Positions 32,973 to 41,796 of a DNA stretch of 44,052 nucleotides are shown here, in pieces; within the stretch, counting starts at the first letter, position 1; every line of letters begins with the position of its first letter. Source of the DNA: Candidatus Saccharimonadota bacterium (lineage in GTDB: Bacteria; Patescibacteriota; Saccharimonadia; Saccharimonadales; Saccharimonadaceae); contig JAFWLE010000006.1 in NCBI GenBank assembly GCA_017511205.1, forward strand, positions 1-44,052. The letters run 5' to 3'. The notes under the pieces were generated by a model that ran no database searches, was not told the origin of the DNA, and saw nothing but the letters and a program-made list of their open reading frames with translations. A program made the position numbers and the translations under genes.

Positions 32973-33896
32973 TCATCGCAGAAAACCGTTAATAATTTTG
33001 CTTTCGGCTTCTTTTTTGGTGAGGCCGAGAGTCATGAGCTTTTCGATTTGATCGCTAGCGAGTTTGCCGATGGCGGCTTCGTGAATTAATTCAGCGTCTT
33101 TAGTTCTAGCATCGAGGGCTGGAATGGCATGAACTTTGGCTTCGTCCATAATAATCGCATCGCAAGCAGAGTGACCGCGACATTTATTATTTCCTATAAT
33201 CGTAGCTTTAAAAGTTTGCTGAGAAAAATCTTGCGCAATAGAGCGAGAGGCGATATCGGCAGTAGAATCTTGCCCATTTAAATTAACTTCATAGATGCTT
33301 TCGGCGGTTTGGCGGCCATGAGTAAAGAGACGTTCTTTGACAAAAAGTTTAGCATCGTCAGCTAGGTCAGCGACAGTTTTTCGGATAGTAGAATCTACAC
33401 CTTTGATTTGCTCTAGCTCCAATATGGCTTCCGAACCTTTTTCTAGGTGCACCTCAGTGACAGGATTTAAAATTTTGCCACCGTGGCCGGGACCGAAACC
33501 ATAGTGTTTTTCGACATATTTAACTTTGGAATTTTTGCCGACGAAAAATCGGTGCACGCCATTATGCACGGAGTCGGTAGGGCCGCAATTATAGATACCA
33601 CAACCCGCAATGATTGTGACGTCAGAATTTTCGCCGATATGAAAATCATTATAGACAGTTTCTTCGAGGCCAGTAACGCTAATAGCGACTGGAATATGAA
33701 CGGCTTCATTTTGAGTACCTTTCTTAATATAGATATCCAGACCGGAGCTATTCTCTTTTGGTTCTACGTCGATGTTAGCAGTGGATTTTCGACCGACGGA
33801 TTTGCCGTTGACACGGAAATTATAGGCGCCTTCGGGAATCTGAAAATCACCAGAAACTTCGCAAAAAATTTGCTTTTCTTCATCACTAAGCTGCAT
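32973..33896 (-). CDS. SufB/SufD-family Fe-S scaffold protein
   Basis: This 307-residue SufBD-core protein is a right-handed beta-helix with flanking helices. Diagnostic blocks are CRGHSACDAI, IPALDA and HEAAIGK near the C-terminus, followed by LGLTKKEAESKIINGFL. It is shorter than SufB of full SUF operons and resembles the minimal SufB-like (SmsB) forms. The ATG at 33896 overlaps the end of sufC by 11 nt and has GGAGG within sufC, so the two are translationally coupled. No SufS, SufU or SufE is nearby, so the sulfur donor is not evident. Confidence 0.88.
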   Translation of the reverse strand: MQLSDEEKQIFCEVSGDFQIPEGAYNFRVNGKSVGRKSTANIDVEPKENSSGLDIYIKKGTQNEAVHIPVAISVTGLEETVYNDFHIGENSDVTIIAGCGIYNCGPTDSVHNGVHRFFVGKNSKVKYVEKHYGFGPGHGGKILNPVTEVHLEKGSEAILELEQIKGVDSTIRKTVADLADDAKLFVKERLFTHGRQTAESIYEVNLNGQDSTADIASRSIAQDFSQQTFKATIIGNNKCRGHSACDAIIMDEAKVHAIPALDARTKDAELIHEAAIGKLASDQIEKLMTLGLTKKEAESKIINGFLR

Positions 33897-34584
33897 GACG
33901 GCCTCCTGTGATTTCTGGCAGAATTGTGGCCGGAGTACCGGAATTTTTGATCTTACCGTTTTCAAGAATTACGATTCTATCGGCAATGTTTAAAATACGC
34001 TCTTGATGAGAAACGATAATTACGGTGCGATGATCCTTTTTCATTTTTTTAAAAACTTTAGTCAAATTAGTAAAGCTCCAGAGATCAATACCAGCTTCAG
34101 GCTCATCAAAAATGGTGATTTTAGCATGACGAGCAAGTACCGAAGCAAGTTCAATGCGCTTTAATTCTCCGCCGGAAAGCTTATTATTAACTTCTCTTAA
34201 TAAATACCTAGCCGGCTCTAGGCCAACTTCTTTTAAATATTTACCAGCTTCTTTTTCACTAATTAATTCTCCACTAGCAACGTTCAATAAATCGTAAACC
34301 GTGATGCCCTTGAATTTAACTGGTTGTTGAAAAGACAGAGCGAGACCCTTTTTGGCACGGTCGGTGATGCTGAGATTAGTGATATCTTCTTTATCTAAAA
34401 TGATTTGACCGTCAGTGGGTTTTTTCAAGCCCATAATGATACTAGAAAGGGTGGATTTGCCACTGCCGTTAGGGCCGGTGATAACGGTGAGGCCACTTTT
34501 TATTGTAAGAGAAATATGGTCTAGGATTTTTTGCCTAGACCCACCGGTTTTAACTTCATAACTGATATTTTTCAATTCTAACAC
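33886..34584 (-). CDS. sufC: SufC-type Fe-S assembly ATPase
   Basis: This 232-residue ABC ATPase has Walker A GPNGSGKST, signature LSGGE, Walker B ITIFDEPEAGID and an H-loop histidine in VSHQ. The insert around EVNNKLSGGELKRIELA and the neighbouring SufBD gene identify it as SufC, which drives the scaffold. The frame extends upstream to 34662 across a TATAAT. I start at GTG 34584, 7 nt after that hexamer and without Shine-Dalgarno, as the protein then begins with the standard LELKNISYEV. Confidence 0.9.
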   Translation of the reverse strand: MLELKNISYEVKTGGSRQKILDHISLTIKSGLTVITGPNGSGKSTLSSIIMGLKKPTDGQIILDKEDITNLSITDRAKKGLALSFQQPVKFKGITVYDLLNVASGELISEKEAGKYLKEVGLEPARYLLREVNNKLSGGELKRIELASVLARHAKITIFDEPEAGIDLWSFTNLTKVFKKMKKDHRTVIIVSHQERILNIADRIVILENGKIKNSGTPATILPEITGGRHAA

Positions 34585-34639
34585 TACTTGTATTATAGCA
34601 TATAAATATCCCCGCAAATAATTGCGGGGACTAACGGAC

Positions 34640-35002
34640 TTAATGAAGATCGACATGACCAATGCGGATTATTGCGCCTTGATATTCGATCTCCACGTCC
34701 TGAAGTGTGGCTTTTCCAAAGAGGTTAGACAGGAAGCTTTTTGGTGGTTTTTCGGTTGACCTTTTTGCATTGTCCAATGCTTGAACCTGGGTTCCGTTTT
34801 CACTAAAATCTCTCTTGGCGTTAACTTCTGCGATTACTTTGTCGATATCTTCGTGAAGATATTTGACGCGATAAGCCGCAAGAGTATCCTCCATTTCCTC
34901 TTTAGTGTGATCACCGATGAAACCGATTTCACCGTTTTCCGGTGGATTCTTTGGAAAATTCCTGATTATCCTCTTGATAGTTTTTTTCGTTAATTTTGCC
35001 AT
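34640..35002 (-). CDS. Hypothetical small soluble protein
   Basis: This 120-residue protein has a basic N-terminus and an otherwise mixed charged composition, no membrane segment or signal peptide, and no family I recognise. The ATG at 35002 has an AGAGAGGTG ribosome-binding site and is preferred over the frame start at 35080. A TATAAT about 75 nt upstream leaves a leader of roughly 70 nt. It is monocistronic, next to sufC. Confidence 0.65.
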   Translation of the reverse strand: MAKLTKKTIKRIIRNFPKNPPENGEIGFIGDHTKEEMEDTLAAYRVKYLHEDIDKVIAEVNAKRDFSENGTQVQALDNAKRSTEKPPKSFLSNLFGKATLQDVEIEYQGAIIRIGHVDLH

Positions 35003-35170
35003 GTTTACACCTCTCTCTGGTACAAGAATTAACTGGTTGTAAGGTACAAAAAATGCACACTCATCTATATTATACCACATAATTTAAAAAATGTCAATAT
35101 TGAACTGGGGTGGCCGAACAATGATAAAGCGAGTACGAAAAAACGCCGAGATGGCGCCTTCTGACTCTAA

Positions 35171-35188
35171 TGGTGGGGATTACAGGGC
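35171..35188 (-). repeat. Duplicated 3' end of tRNA-Val(CAC)
   Basis: Eighteen bases identical to the 3' end of the intact tRNA (CCA, acceptor, T-stem) recur 185 bp downstream. The match ends at the T-loop. The following insert has the perfect hairpin ATATTTTTTGC/GCAAAAAATAT, the shared CGGCTCCTACCGCG, and then TTGAACCT, resuming the T-loop. An inverted partial copy (GCCCTGTAAATCC) is at 35302-35314. Confidence 0.8.
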
Positions 35189-35319
35189 GTCATATTTTTT
35201 GCTAGCGCAAAAAATATTCCCGCGGGGCGTCGCCTCAAAAAATCCCAAACTATGTTTGGGATTTTCACTCGGCTCCTACCGCGTTTGAACCTACGGTTCG
35301 CGCCCTGTAAATCCATTTA

Positions 35320-35355
35320 TAGAAAATACCTAACCAAAAGGTTAGGTATTTTCTA
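35320..35355 (-). terminator. Perfect hairpin abutting tRNA-Val(CAC)
   Basis: TAGAAAATACCTAACC pairs perfectly (16 bp) with its complement around AAAA, directly next to the encoded CCA. It probably terminates or helps process the tRNA transcript. Confidence 0.7.
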
Positions 35356-35432
35356 TGGTGGGGATTACAGGGCTTGAACCTGTGACCTTACGAATGTGAA
35401 TCGTACGCTCTAGCCAGCTGAGCTAAATCCCC
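35356..35432 (-). tRNA. trnV-CAC: tRNA-Val (anticodon CAC)
   Basis: Acceptor GGGGATT/AATCCCC, anticodon stem TACGA/TCGTA with loop TTCACAT (CAC), T-loop TTCAAGC and encoded CCA form a complete cloverleaf. It is divergent from prfA; the palindromic TTATAATTATA between them offers a -10 to both genes. Confidence 0.95.
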
Positions 35433-35442
35433 AATAGTATGT

Positions 35443-35454
35443 TATAATTATACC
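35443..35454 (+). promoter_or_regulatory. Leaderless promoter of prfA
   Basis: TATAAT at 35443-35448 is separated from the prfA ATG (35455) by exactly 6 nt, with no room for a Shine-Dalgarno. It is the clearest of eight or nine such starts in the window. Confidence 0.7.
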
Positions 35455-36495
35455 ATGGATTTAGATAAAATTGAAGATGAGCTAAAAGAGATTGAGGAGT
35501 TTCTGGCAAAGCCGGATGCTTATAGTAAACCAGAGTTTGCAGCGAAGTCAAAACGAGCGACAGTGCTTCGTGAGATTATTGATTTGAATAAAAAAATTGT
35601 ACAATATGATAATAATTTGAAAGAGGCAGAATCTCTATTAAACGACCCGGAACTGGGAGAAGTGGCAAAAGATGATGCGGAAAATATAAAAAAACTGCTC
35701 AATGAGTCGAACGAAAAATTGGAAGAATTGCTGGTGCCGCATAACCCAGAAGATGATAAACCGGCTATCATTGAAATTCGTGCAGGAGCGGGCGGTGATG
35801 AGGCTTCCCTTTTCGCAGGCGAGCTGTATCGGATGTATTTGAAATATGCTGAAAAGCACGGATTAAAAGCCGAGCTGATTTCACAAAATGAGAACGAAGC
35901 TGGTGGGATGAAGGAAGTGATTTTTAAGGTTTCAGGTGATGACGCGTATGGTCAATTGAAGTTTGAAGGCGGCGTACATCGAGTACAGCGTATACCAGTG
36001 ACGGAATCACAAGGGCGAATCCATACTTCTACAGCTACCGTGGCAGTTTTACCAGAGGCTTCAGAAGAGGATTTGGAAATCAACCCAGACGATTTAAGGA
36101 TTGATATTTATCGTTCAAGCGGACATGGCGGACAAGGGGTAAATACCACGGATTCTGCTGTAAGAATTACACATCTTCCTACTGGCATCATGGTGGCGAT
36201 GCAGGATGAAAGGTCACAGCAGCAAAACCGAATAAAAGCAATGAACGTATTAAGGTCTAGACTTTTAGAGCGTAAGAAAGAAGAAGAGCTCAAGAACGCT
36301 TCGGAAGCTCGGAAATCTCTGATTGGGACGGGAGATCGCAGTGAGAAAATTCGGACTTATAATTTTCCGCAAGATAGAGTCACCGACCATAGGATTCATT
36401 ATTCTAGATCCAATATTCCAGCGGTGATGGATGGCGATATCGATGATATTGTGACGGAGCTCAAGAAAAATGAACGCGAACTCGCTAAAGAATAA
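35455..36495 (+). CDS. prfA: Peptide chain release factor 1
   Basis: RF1 terminates translation at UAA and UAG. The 346 residues contain the tripeptide anticodon PVT (in [10 protein letters not shown]), which identifies RF1 rather than RF2, and the catalytic GGQ in [11 protein letters not shown]. Length and domain order are normal. The start is leaderless (TATAAT then 6 nt). prmC, the methylase that modifies the GGQ glutamine, begins inside its end. Confidence 0.97.
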   Translation: MDLDKIEDELKEIEEFLAKPDAYSKPEFAAKSKRATVLREIIDLNKKIVQYDNNLKEAESLLNDPELGEVAKDDAENIKKLLNESNEKLEELLVPHNPEDDKPAIIEIRAGAGGDEASLFAGELYRMYLKYAEKHGLKAELISQNENEAGGMKEVIFKVSGDDAYGQLKFEGGVHRVQRIPVTESQGRIHTSTATVAVLPEASEEDLEINPDDLRIDIYRSSGHGGQGVNTTDSAVRITHLPTGIMVAMQDERSQQQNRIKAMNVLRSRLLERKKEEELKNASEARKSLIGTGDRSEKIRTYNFPQDRVTDHRIHYSRSNIPAVMDGDIDDIVTELKKNERELAKE

Positions 36496-37117
36496 AACGG
36501 TGAATTTCTATGGTAGAGAATTTGCCGTTAATCCTGACGTTTTGATTCCCCGCCCTGAAACTGAAATGATAATTGACGCAGTGCTAAATTTAGTCGGTAA
36601 ACCATTTTTGCCGGGAATAAAGCCGAACAAAGCTATGTTATCGCTTAATTTGAAAATTGTAGATGTAGGAACGGGCTCTGGATGCATTGCCGTAACTCTG
36701 AAAAAAGAAATACCAGAGGCGGAAATCACTGCGACTGATATTTCTAAAACGGCTTTAAATGTCGCAAAGGAAAATGCCAAGAAATTTGGAACAGACATTA
36801 ACTTTGTAGAGTCTGATCTTTTAGATAAGATTGACTTTGCACCAGATCTGGTGGTAGCTAATCTTCCCTATGTGGATAAAGACTGGGATTGGATTGATAA
36901 AGAAGCTCTGGCTAAAGAGCCAAGTATAGCGCTGTACGCCGAAAATCGCGGGCTGGCACTAATCTATAAGCTAATTGACCAGGTGGCGGAACAGAAGATT
37001 TCTCACTTAATTCTAGAAGCAGACCCGTGTCAACATGAAGCTATCATTAATTACGCGATGGAAAAGAAATACGTCTTGCAAGAGACGCGCGGATTTATAC
37101 TAAATTTCATTTGCTGA
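36470..37117 (+). CDS. prmC: Release factor glutamine methyltransferase, catalytic domain only
   Basis: PrmC methylates the GGQ glutamine of release factors using SAM. The SAM site [12 protein letters not shown] is near residue 64. The substrate motif is NLPY (near 138) rather than the usual NPPY, and VLIPRPETE is conserved near the N-terminus. At 215 residues it lacks the helical N-terminal domain of about 70 residues that contacts the release factor. It overlaps prfA by 26 nt if started at ATG 36470; a GTG at 36500 just after the prfA stop is an alternative. It stops with UGA. Confidence 0.9.
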   Translation: MNANSLKNKTVNFYGREFAVNPDVLIPRPETEMIIDAVLNLVGKPFLPGIKPNKAMLSLNLKIVDVGTGSGCIAVTLKKEIPEAEITATDISKTALNVAKENAKKFGTDINFVESDLLDKIDFAPDLVVANLPYVDKDWDWIDKEALAKEPSIALYAENRGLALIYKLIDQVAEQKISHLILEADPCQHEAIINYAMEKKYVLQETRGFILNFIC

Positions 37118-37195
37118 CGGGTTCTGCCGCCACATTTTCCCCCCCAATTTTTTCAAGGAAAACATTTGGGGGGTCCCATGTGGCGTCACCCGTCA
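37115..37195. terminator. Three-tier bidirectional terminator hairpin
   Basis: Co-linear stems TGACGGGT/ACCCGTCA, CGCCACAT/ATGTGGCG and CCCCCCAA/TTGGGGGG enclose a TTTT/AAAA tip. It separates the convergent prmC and HtrA-like genes and begins at the prmC stop codon. Confidence 0.8.
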
Positions 37196-37202
37196 TGAAA
37201 TG

Positions 37203-38411
37203 TTATTTATTGGAGTAGCCTTCGAGCGTGACGTTGACGGCAATTTCTTTGCCATCACGAATCACGGTTAGCTGTACGGTATCGCCGGGTTTGTATTCGC
37301 CAATCAGGTTGGTGAGGGAGCCGGCAGCGCCTACGGAGACGTCATTGACCTTAGTAACGATATCTTTATCTTTCAGGCCACCTTTTTCAGCAGGGCTACC
37401 CTTAACGATAGCGGTGTAGTTAGAAGGACTATAGAGATAGGCACCAGAAGTGACAGGTAGGTTATAAGCTTTAGCAGCTTCAGGAGTGATTTCTATAGCG
37501 TAAACACCCAGATAGGTGCGTTCAGCCTTGCCAGTTTCAGTAAGCTGTTCTAACATACCCTTAACACTAGAAATTGGAATCGCAAAGCCCATATTCTCAG
37601 CTGAGGCGGAAGTAGCAGTGTTAATGCCGATTACTTCACCAGCAGCATTGACGAGCGGACCGCCAGAGTTACCAGAGTTAATGGCCGCATCGGTCTGAAT
37701 CATATCTGACAAGGTCTCAGTGTTGTAACTGCCGTCAGAGGCGGTAACAGAACGACCAGTACCGGAAATAATACCGGAAGTGACAGTGTTTTGGTATTCA
37801 CCTAAAGCATTTCCAATGGCAATGACCTGTTGGCCAACGCTGATAGTCTTGGAATTACCGAGTGTAGCAACTGGCAAATCAGAAACGTCTTTAATTTTGA
37901 GAAAAGCAATATCATTTAATGGATCAGTGGCTACTACTTCGACGTTTTCGTAGGTAGTACCATCGTCTAGAATGACCGTGACCTTATTGGCGCCATTAAT
38001 GACGTGTTTGTTGGTTAAAATGTAACCGTCGCTAGTAACAATAATGCCAGTACCAGCAGCAGAACCATTTAAAGTTTGGCCAAATAAGCCAGTAGATTTG
38101 GTAGAAGTCACGATAGAAACTACGCTTTTAGAAACTTTATCGGCGATATCGGCAATAGAGCCTTCAACGAAGTTGGCAGAATTGCCATCCGTGCCGCCAC
38201 CATTAAAAGTGATAGGTGTACTAGACTTTTGATAGGCAGCAAGACCAAATCCAAAGCCACAACCACCTAAGATTAGTGCTATAACTGATAAGGTTGCAGC
38301 GACTTTACCACCTCTGGATCTAGCAGTTGTTGTCTTTGACTCAGAATCTGTCTGAGTTTCTGTTAGCGCTGTAGAATTTTTTTCATCAACAATTTCACCC
38401 TTTTTTTCCAT
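37203..38411 (-). CDS. HtrA/DegP-like membrane-anchored serine protease with PDZ domain
   Basis: A Ser/Thr-rich cytoplasmic N-terminus and one membrane helix (about 35-58) precede a trypsin-like domain. The triad is His in TNKHVING, Asp in LNDIAFLK and Ser in GNSGGPL. A single C-terminal PDZ domain (about 300-400) includes GSPAEKGGLKDKD. The 402-residue layout is that of HtrA/DegS-type extracytoplasmic quality-control proteases. An AAGGAGG ribosome-binding site precedes the ATG. It follows the membrane-protein gene at 38424 by 12 nt. Confidence 0.93.
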   Translation of the reverse strand: MEKKGEIVDEKNSTALTETQTDSESKTTTARSRGGKVAATLSVIALILGGCGFGFGLAAYQKSSTPITFNGGGTDGNSANFVEGSIADIADKVSKSVVSIVTSTKSTGLFGQTLNGSAAGTGIIVTSDGYILTNKHVINGANKVTVILDDGTTYENVEVVATDPLNDIAFLKIKDVSDLPVATLGNSKTISVGQQVIAIGNALGEYQNTVTSGIISGTGRSVTASDGSYNTETLSDMIQTDAAINSGNSGGPLVNAAGEVIGINTATSASAENMGFAIPISSVKGMLEQLTETGKAERTYLGVYAIEITPEAAKAYNLPVTSGAYLYSPSNYTAIVKGSPAEKGGLKDKDIVTKVNDVSVGAAGSLTNLIGEYKPGDTVQLTVIRDGKEIAVNVTLEGYSNK

Positions 38412-38423
38412 GTTACCTCCTTT

Positions 38424-39206
38424 TTAAATATTAAATATCGGGTTACTGAAACATAAAACAATAATACCAACTAAAATCACACCGAAAGCCACCGGGCCGA
38501 TAATGTGTTTGAATCGGAAATCGTCTTGGTATTTAATCATGGCTTGTCTAGCATAATTATAGACAAACGCAAAAATAGTCAAGATGATGGCGAGCTGAGG
38601 GATTTTGATACCACTGGCGCCAAAGGTGTAAATAATCGCCCAGGAATGACAAAGCCAAGCAATTTCGGCAAAAACCAGACCACAAACCAAGGTTGTAAGA
38701 AGATAGTTTTTGTCGTCGCTTTGAATCAAGACGTGACGGCTGGCAGCATAGCCAATAAAGAAGGCTAGAACCACTATAGCAATACTGTTCAAGCTAGCGG
38801 TCATAATAGTGGCAGCAGACATACCAAGAAAAACTGCAATCAGGGATTGAGCTAGAGTGGCATTCTCACTAGACATTGGCTTGATAATCAGAAGCCAAAC
38901 GCAGTAGAAAAGCATTAAGAGAAAGTCAACAGGAAGAAAGGCGGAACCGGCAGAGTAAGCCAAAAGGACCACACTGACGCCTACAATGAGATCGACAAGA
39001 TTAGCTTGGAAGTTTAGTACAAAGTATCTAGCTCGGACGGCAAAAATGCGCCATTTGGACACTAAAACTAAGACTAGACCAAGTGCTGGGCTATTTGATA
39101 AAACAGTGACCATAATCGCCATCACGCCGAGTAAAATATTTAAGAAAATGTGCACCATGGTGCTCGCTATGTTGCGTGATTTTCTAGCCAATACGAAATC
39201 TGTCAT
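38424..39206 (-). CDS. Polytopic membrane protein, unknown
   Basis: The 260 residues contain about eight predicted transmembrane helices, few charged residues and no family motif I recognise. I start at ATG 39206, 7 nt after TATAAT, rather than at the frame start at 39275, which lies inside the divergent lepB region. It forms an operon with the HtrA-like protease. Its leaderless promoter is back to back with that of lepB. Confidence 0.7.
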   Translation of the reverse strand: MTDFVLARKSRNIASTMVHIFLNILLGVMAIMVTVLSNSPALGLVLVLVSKWRIFAVRARYFVLNFQANLVDLIVGVSVVLLAYSAGSAFLPVDFLLMLFYCVWLLIIKPMSSENATLAQSLIAVFLGMSAATIMTASLNSIAIVVLAFFIGYAASRHVLIQSDDKNYLLTTLVCGLVFAEIAWLCHSWAIIYTFGASGIKIPQLAIILTIFAFVYNYARQAMIKYQDDFRFKHIIGPVAFGVILVGIIVLCFSNPIFNI

Positions 39207-39265
39207 ACTAATTATTATAGCAAAAAACCTGAAACTATGCTTAAAAAATGGTATAATTAGTCTAT

Positions 39266-39937
39266 ATGGAACCAACGTTTTTTCAGAAACATCCTCTATT
39301 TAAGGATTTATTAAGTTTGGCATCTTTCATAATTGCCATTATTCTAGGTACCCTTTTTTTGAACACATTTATTTATCGCTCATATAATGTAGTAGGTAGC
39401 AGCATGGAAAACACCTTGCACGAAAACGACCGGGTAATTGTAAACCGAGCAGCGGTTTCGTGGGCACACTTTACAGGGCAAGAGTATGTACCGGAGCGCG
39501 GGCAAGTGATAGTCTTTTTGAACGAAGATGAAGAAAAGGTCGCGGAGTATAAGGCACAGGGAGTGGAACACCCGATGACTTGCGATGTGCCTTCTAATGT
39601 GAGCGATCAGTATATCATTAAGCGTGTGATTGCTTTCCCTGGTGAAAGGGTGGTAGTAAAAGATGGCGAGATGAAAATCTACCCGGATGAAAACTCTACT
39701 GAAGGAATTGTCTATGATTCAGAGTGGCGAAAGTCGGAAGATGATGGGCCAAAAGAACATACTTCAGGAGAGGTAGATATGGTGGTACCAGAGGGAGAGC
39801 TATTTGTGTCGGGTGATAACCGCGAAGGGTCGCATTCGTGGGACTCTAGAAATGGGCTTGGTACGATTCCCTATTGTCGTGTTGTCGGACCAGTAATGAT
39901 GAGGTTGTTCCCGATTGATAAAATTAGAACATTCTAA
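39266..39937 (+). CDS. lepB: Signal peptidase I
   Basis: LepB removes signal peptides from exported proteins. A single N-terminal membrane helix (about 14-36) is followed by the catalytic domain, with Ser in GSSMENTLHENDRV and Lys in YIIKRVIAFPGERV, the Ser-Lys dyad. Conserved SGDNREGSHSWDSR lies near the end. The 223 residues include a charged insert around 150-170. TATAAT lies 8 nt before the ATG and no Shine-Dalgarno is present. Confidence 0.95.
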   Translation: MEPTFFQKHPLFKDLLSLASFIIAIILGTLFLNTFIYRSYNVVGSSMENTLHENDRVIVNRAAVSWAHFTGQEYVPERGQVIVFLNEDEEKVAEYKAQGVEHPMTCDVPSNVSDQYIIKRVIAFPGERVVVKDGEMKIYPDENSTEGIVYDSEWRKSEDDGPKEHTSGEVDMVVPEGELFVSGDNREGSHSWDSRNGLGTIPYCRVVGPVMMRLFPIDKIRTF

Positions 39938-39944
39938 TATGAGC

Positions 39945-40080
39945 ATTGTTGAATAATTCATTATATCTCAGGAGCTCCGCAATGTGGTAAAGAAATTTTA
40001 CCACATTGCTTCGCCCCTTCGGCGGCAAAATCATAGATTTTGCCTTTATGTCCTTCGATATGAACGAAATATTCAACAAT
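39945..40080. repeat. Structured interspersed repeat, copy C
   Basis: Terminal repeats ATTGTTGAATA/TATTCAACAAT differ in sequence from those of copy B but are again complementary to each other. The inner stem is CAATGTGGTAAA/TTTACCACATTG. The block from CGCCCCTTCGGCGG through GGCAAAATC/GATTTTGCC to TTTATGTCC is identical to copy B. It lies between lepB and parB. Confidence 0.85.
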
Positions 40081-40150
40081 AGCATGCAGGAATTTTCCTG
40101 ATATTTATTCAAACTTTCTCGGGCTTGCTCTATGCTCACTCAGTCTAAGT

Positions 40151-40990
40151 TCATTTTAGCTTTTTGATAAGGTCTTTTAAAGTGGTTTCGTTCTGGCATT
40201 TGAAGGTCAGGCTACGACCGGTGATTTTGACTGGGATATTATACTTGGCGGAAAGAGCGTTCTCGTCTTTGACGTAACCGCTACGCTTGATGGCGGCGGC
40301 ACTGGATTTTTTCTTGTTCACAGTGAAGTAACGTTCGACTTGACGGGCAGTCCAGCCTTCTTTAGCAATCTTTGGCAAAAGCTTTTTGATGGTCGCTTCG
40401 TCACGAGAAACAAGTGGACGCATGACGCCTTCAGTAAGATGCTCTTTGACCATGAATTTCTTAGCATCATCTGGCAAAGTAAGTAGACGGAGAGTATTGT
40501 GCACGGTTTGCTCGGATTTGCCAACTTTGGCAGCAATGTCTTCGGCGCTGAGATTAAACTGATTCTGCAGCTTAGCATAGGCGGTAGCCAACTCGATAGC
40601 GTTCAAATCTTCACGCTGAGCGTTTTCAATGATGGAAAGCTCTAGGCGGTTTTGCGAATCGAGAGTCCTAATGATGGCTGGGATTTTATCGAGTCCGGCA
40701 ATTTTGGCGGCGCGCCAACGACGCTCGCCGGCGACGATTTTGTACTTGCCGTCTTCTTCGGTGACGACAATTGGCTGAAGCACGCCATGCTCTTTGATGG
40801 AAACTGCTAAGGCTTCAAGAGCACCTTTATCAAAATCACGACGGGGCTGGTTTTCATCTCGTACGATGGCGTCTAGCCTCAACTCTTTCAGTTGGCTAGA
40901 TTTTTTGTCTTCTCTCGCGGTGGGGTCAAACTCCTCGTCGATTAGCTCGGTGGGGATCAGACTTTCAAAACTTCTACCTAAACCTTTCAT
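40151..40990 (-). CDS. parB: Chromosome-partitioning protein ParB
   Basis: ParB is a CTP-dependent clamp that loads at parS and spreads. The N-terminal CTPase domain includes RDENQPRRDF and GERRWRAAKIAG. A central helix-turn-helix (SAEDIAAKVGKSEQTVHNTLRLL) is followed by a short C-terminal dimerisation domain. The 279 residues are typical. Its ATG overlaps the parA stop by 4 nt. No convincing parS (TGTTTCACGTGAAACA-like) was seen in the window. Confidence 0.94.
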   Translation of the reverse strand: MKGLGRSFESLIPTELIDEEFDPTAREDKKSSQLKELRLDAIVRDENQPRRDFDKGALEALAVSIKEHGVLQPIVVTEEDGKYKIVAGERRWRAAKIAGLDKIPAIIRTLDSQNRLELSIIENAQREDLNAIELATAYAKLQNQFNLSAEDIAAKVGKSEQTVHNTLRLLTLPDDAKKFMVKEHLTEGVMRPLVSRDEATIKKLLPKIAKEGWTARQVERYFTVNKKKSSAAAIKRSGYVKDENALSAKYNIPVKITGRSLTFKCQNETTLKDLIKKLK

Positions 40991-41760
40991 TTATTAGTCC
41001 TTTCTATTAGCTCTTTGGTAAGTTCTTTATAAGCTTTGGCACCTTTACTGAATTTATCATAAGCACCAATCGGGACACCATGGCTGGGCGATTCAGCTAC
41101 ACGAACGTTACGTGGGATGGTAGTTTTGAAGGTGAGATCCTTGAAGTATTTCTTAATCTCGGCAAGAACCTGGCTAGAAAGGCTGGTGCGTTTGTCATAC
41201 ATAGTGGCAACTACACCTATCAATCTAAGATTTGGATTGGCCTGCTTCATAACTAGCTTCATAGATTCGAGCAATTGTGCGACACCTTCGAGTGCGTAGA
41301 ATTCAGTCTGGACTGGAAGCAAAAGATAATCGCTAGCAATCATGCCGTTAACGGTGAGTAGCGACAAAGATGGCGGAGAGTCAATGATGATATAATCATA
41401 GACTTGCTCAATCGGTTTAATGGCTTCGCGTAAACGGATAAATTTTTTCTGCATACCAGTGATTTCTACTTCGGCATTGGCAAGTTCTGGAGTAGTAGGA
41501 GCCAAATCGAAATCTTTATACTTGGTGCGACGGATAGTGTCTTCTAAGCTAGCGGTACCGAGAATTACTTCGGTCATGGTTGGACCAAGCGTGGAGTTGT
41601 TTTTGTCGACACCAAGCCCAGAAGTAGCATTACCCTGAGGGTCAAAATCAATGAGAAGAGTGCGATATTTAGCCTTGGCTAGGTAAAAACAAAGGTTCAC
41701 AGCAGTAGTAGTCTTCCCTACACCACCCTTTTGGTTTGTGATACAAATTACCTTCGCCAT
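40987..41760 (-). CDS. parA: Chromosome-partitioning ATPase ParA
   Basis: This 257-residue Walker-type ATPase (Soj family) has the deviant Walker A KGGVGKTTT at about 10-18, DFDPQGNAT, and YIIIDSPPSL as Walker B. It forms the ATP-dependent gradient that moves ParB-bound origins. It is paired with parB by an ATGA overlap. TATAAT lies 10 nt before the ATG and no Shine-Dalgarno is obvious. Confidence 0.95.
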   Translation of the reverse strand: MAKVICITNQKGGVGKTTTAVNLCFYLAKAKYRTLLIDFDPQGNATSGLGVDKNNSTLGPTMTEVILGTASLEDTIRRTKYKDFDLAPTTPELANAEVEITGMQKKFIRLREAIKPIEQVYDYIIIDSPPSLSLLTVNGMIASDYLLLPVQTEFYALEGVAQLLESMKLVMKQANPNLRLIGVVATMYDKRTSLSSQVLAEIKKYFKDLTFKTTIPRNVRVAESPSHGVPIGAYDKFSKGAKAYKELTKELIERTNK

Positions 41761-41796
41761 AATACTTAAGATTATAACACATTAATCGTTTGTTGG

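Noticed and set aside
39938-41760. parS site near parAB
   Set aside because: No near-match to TGTTTCACGTGAAACA was seen in the intergenic sequence; the palindromes present belong to the structured repeat.
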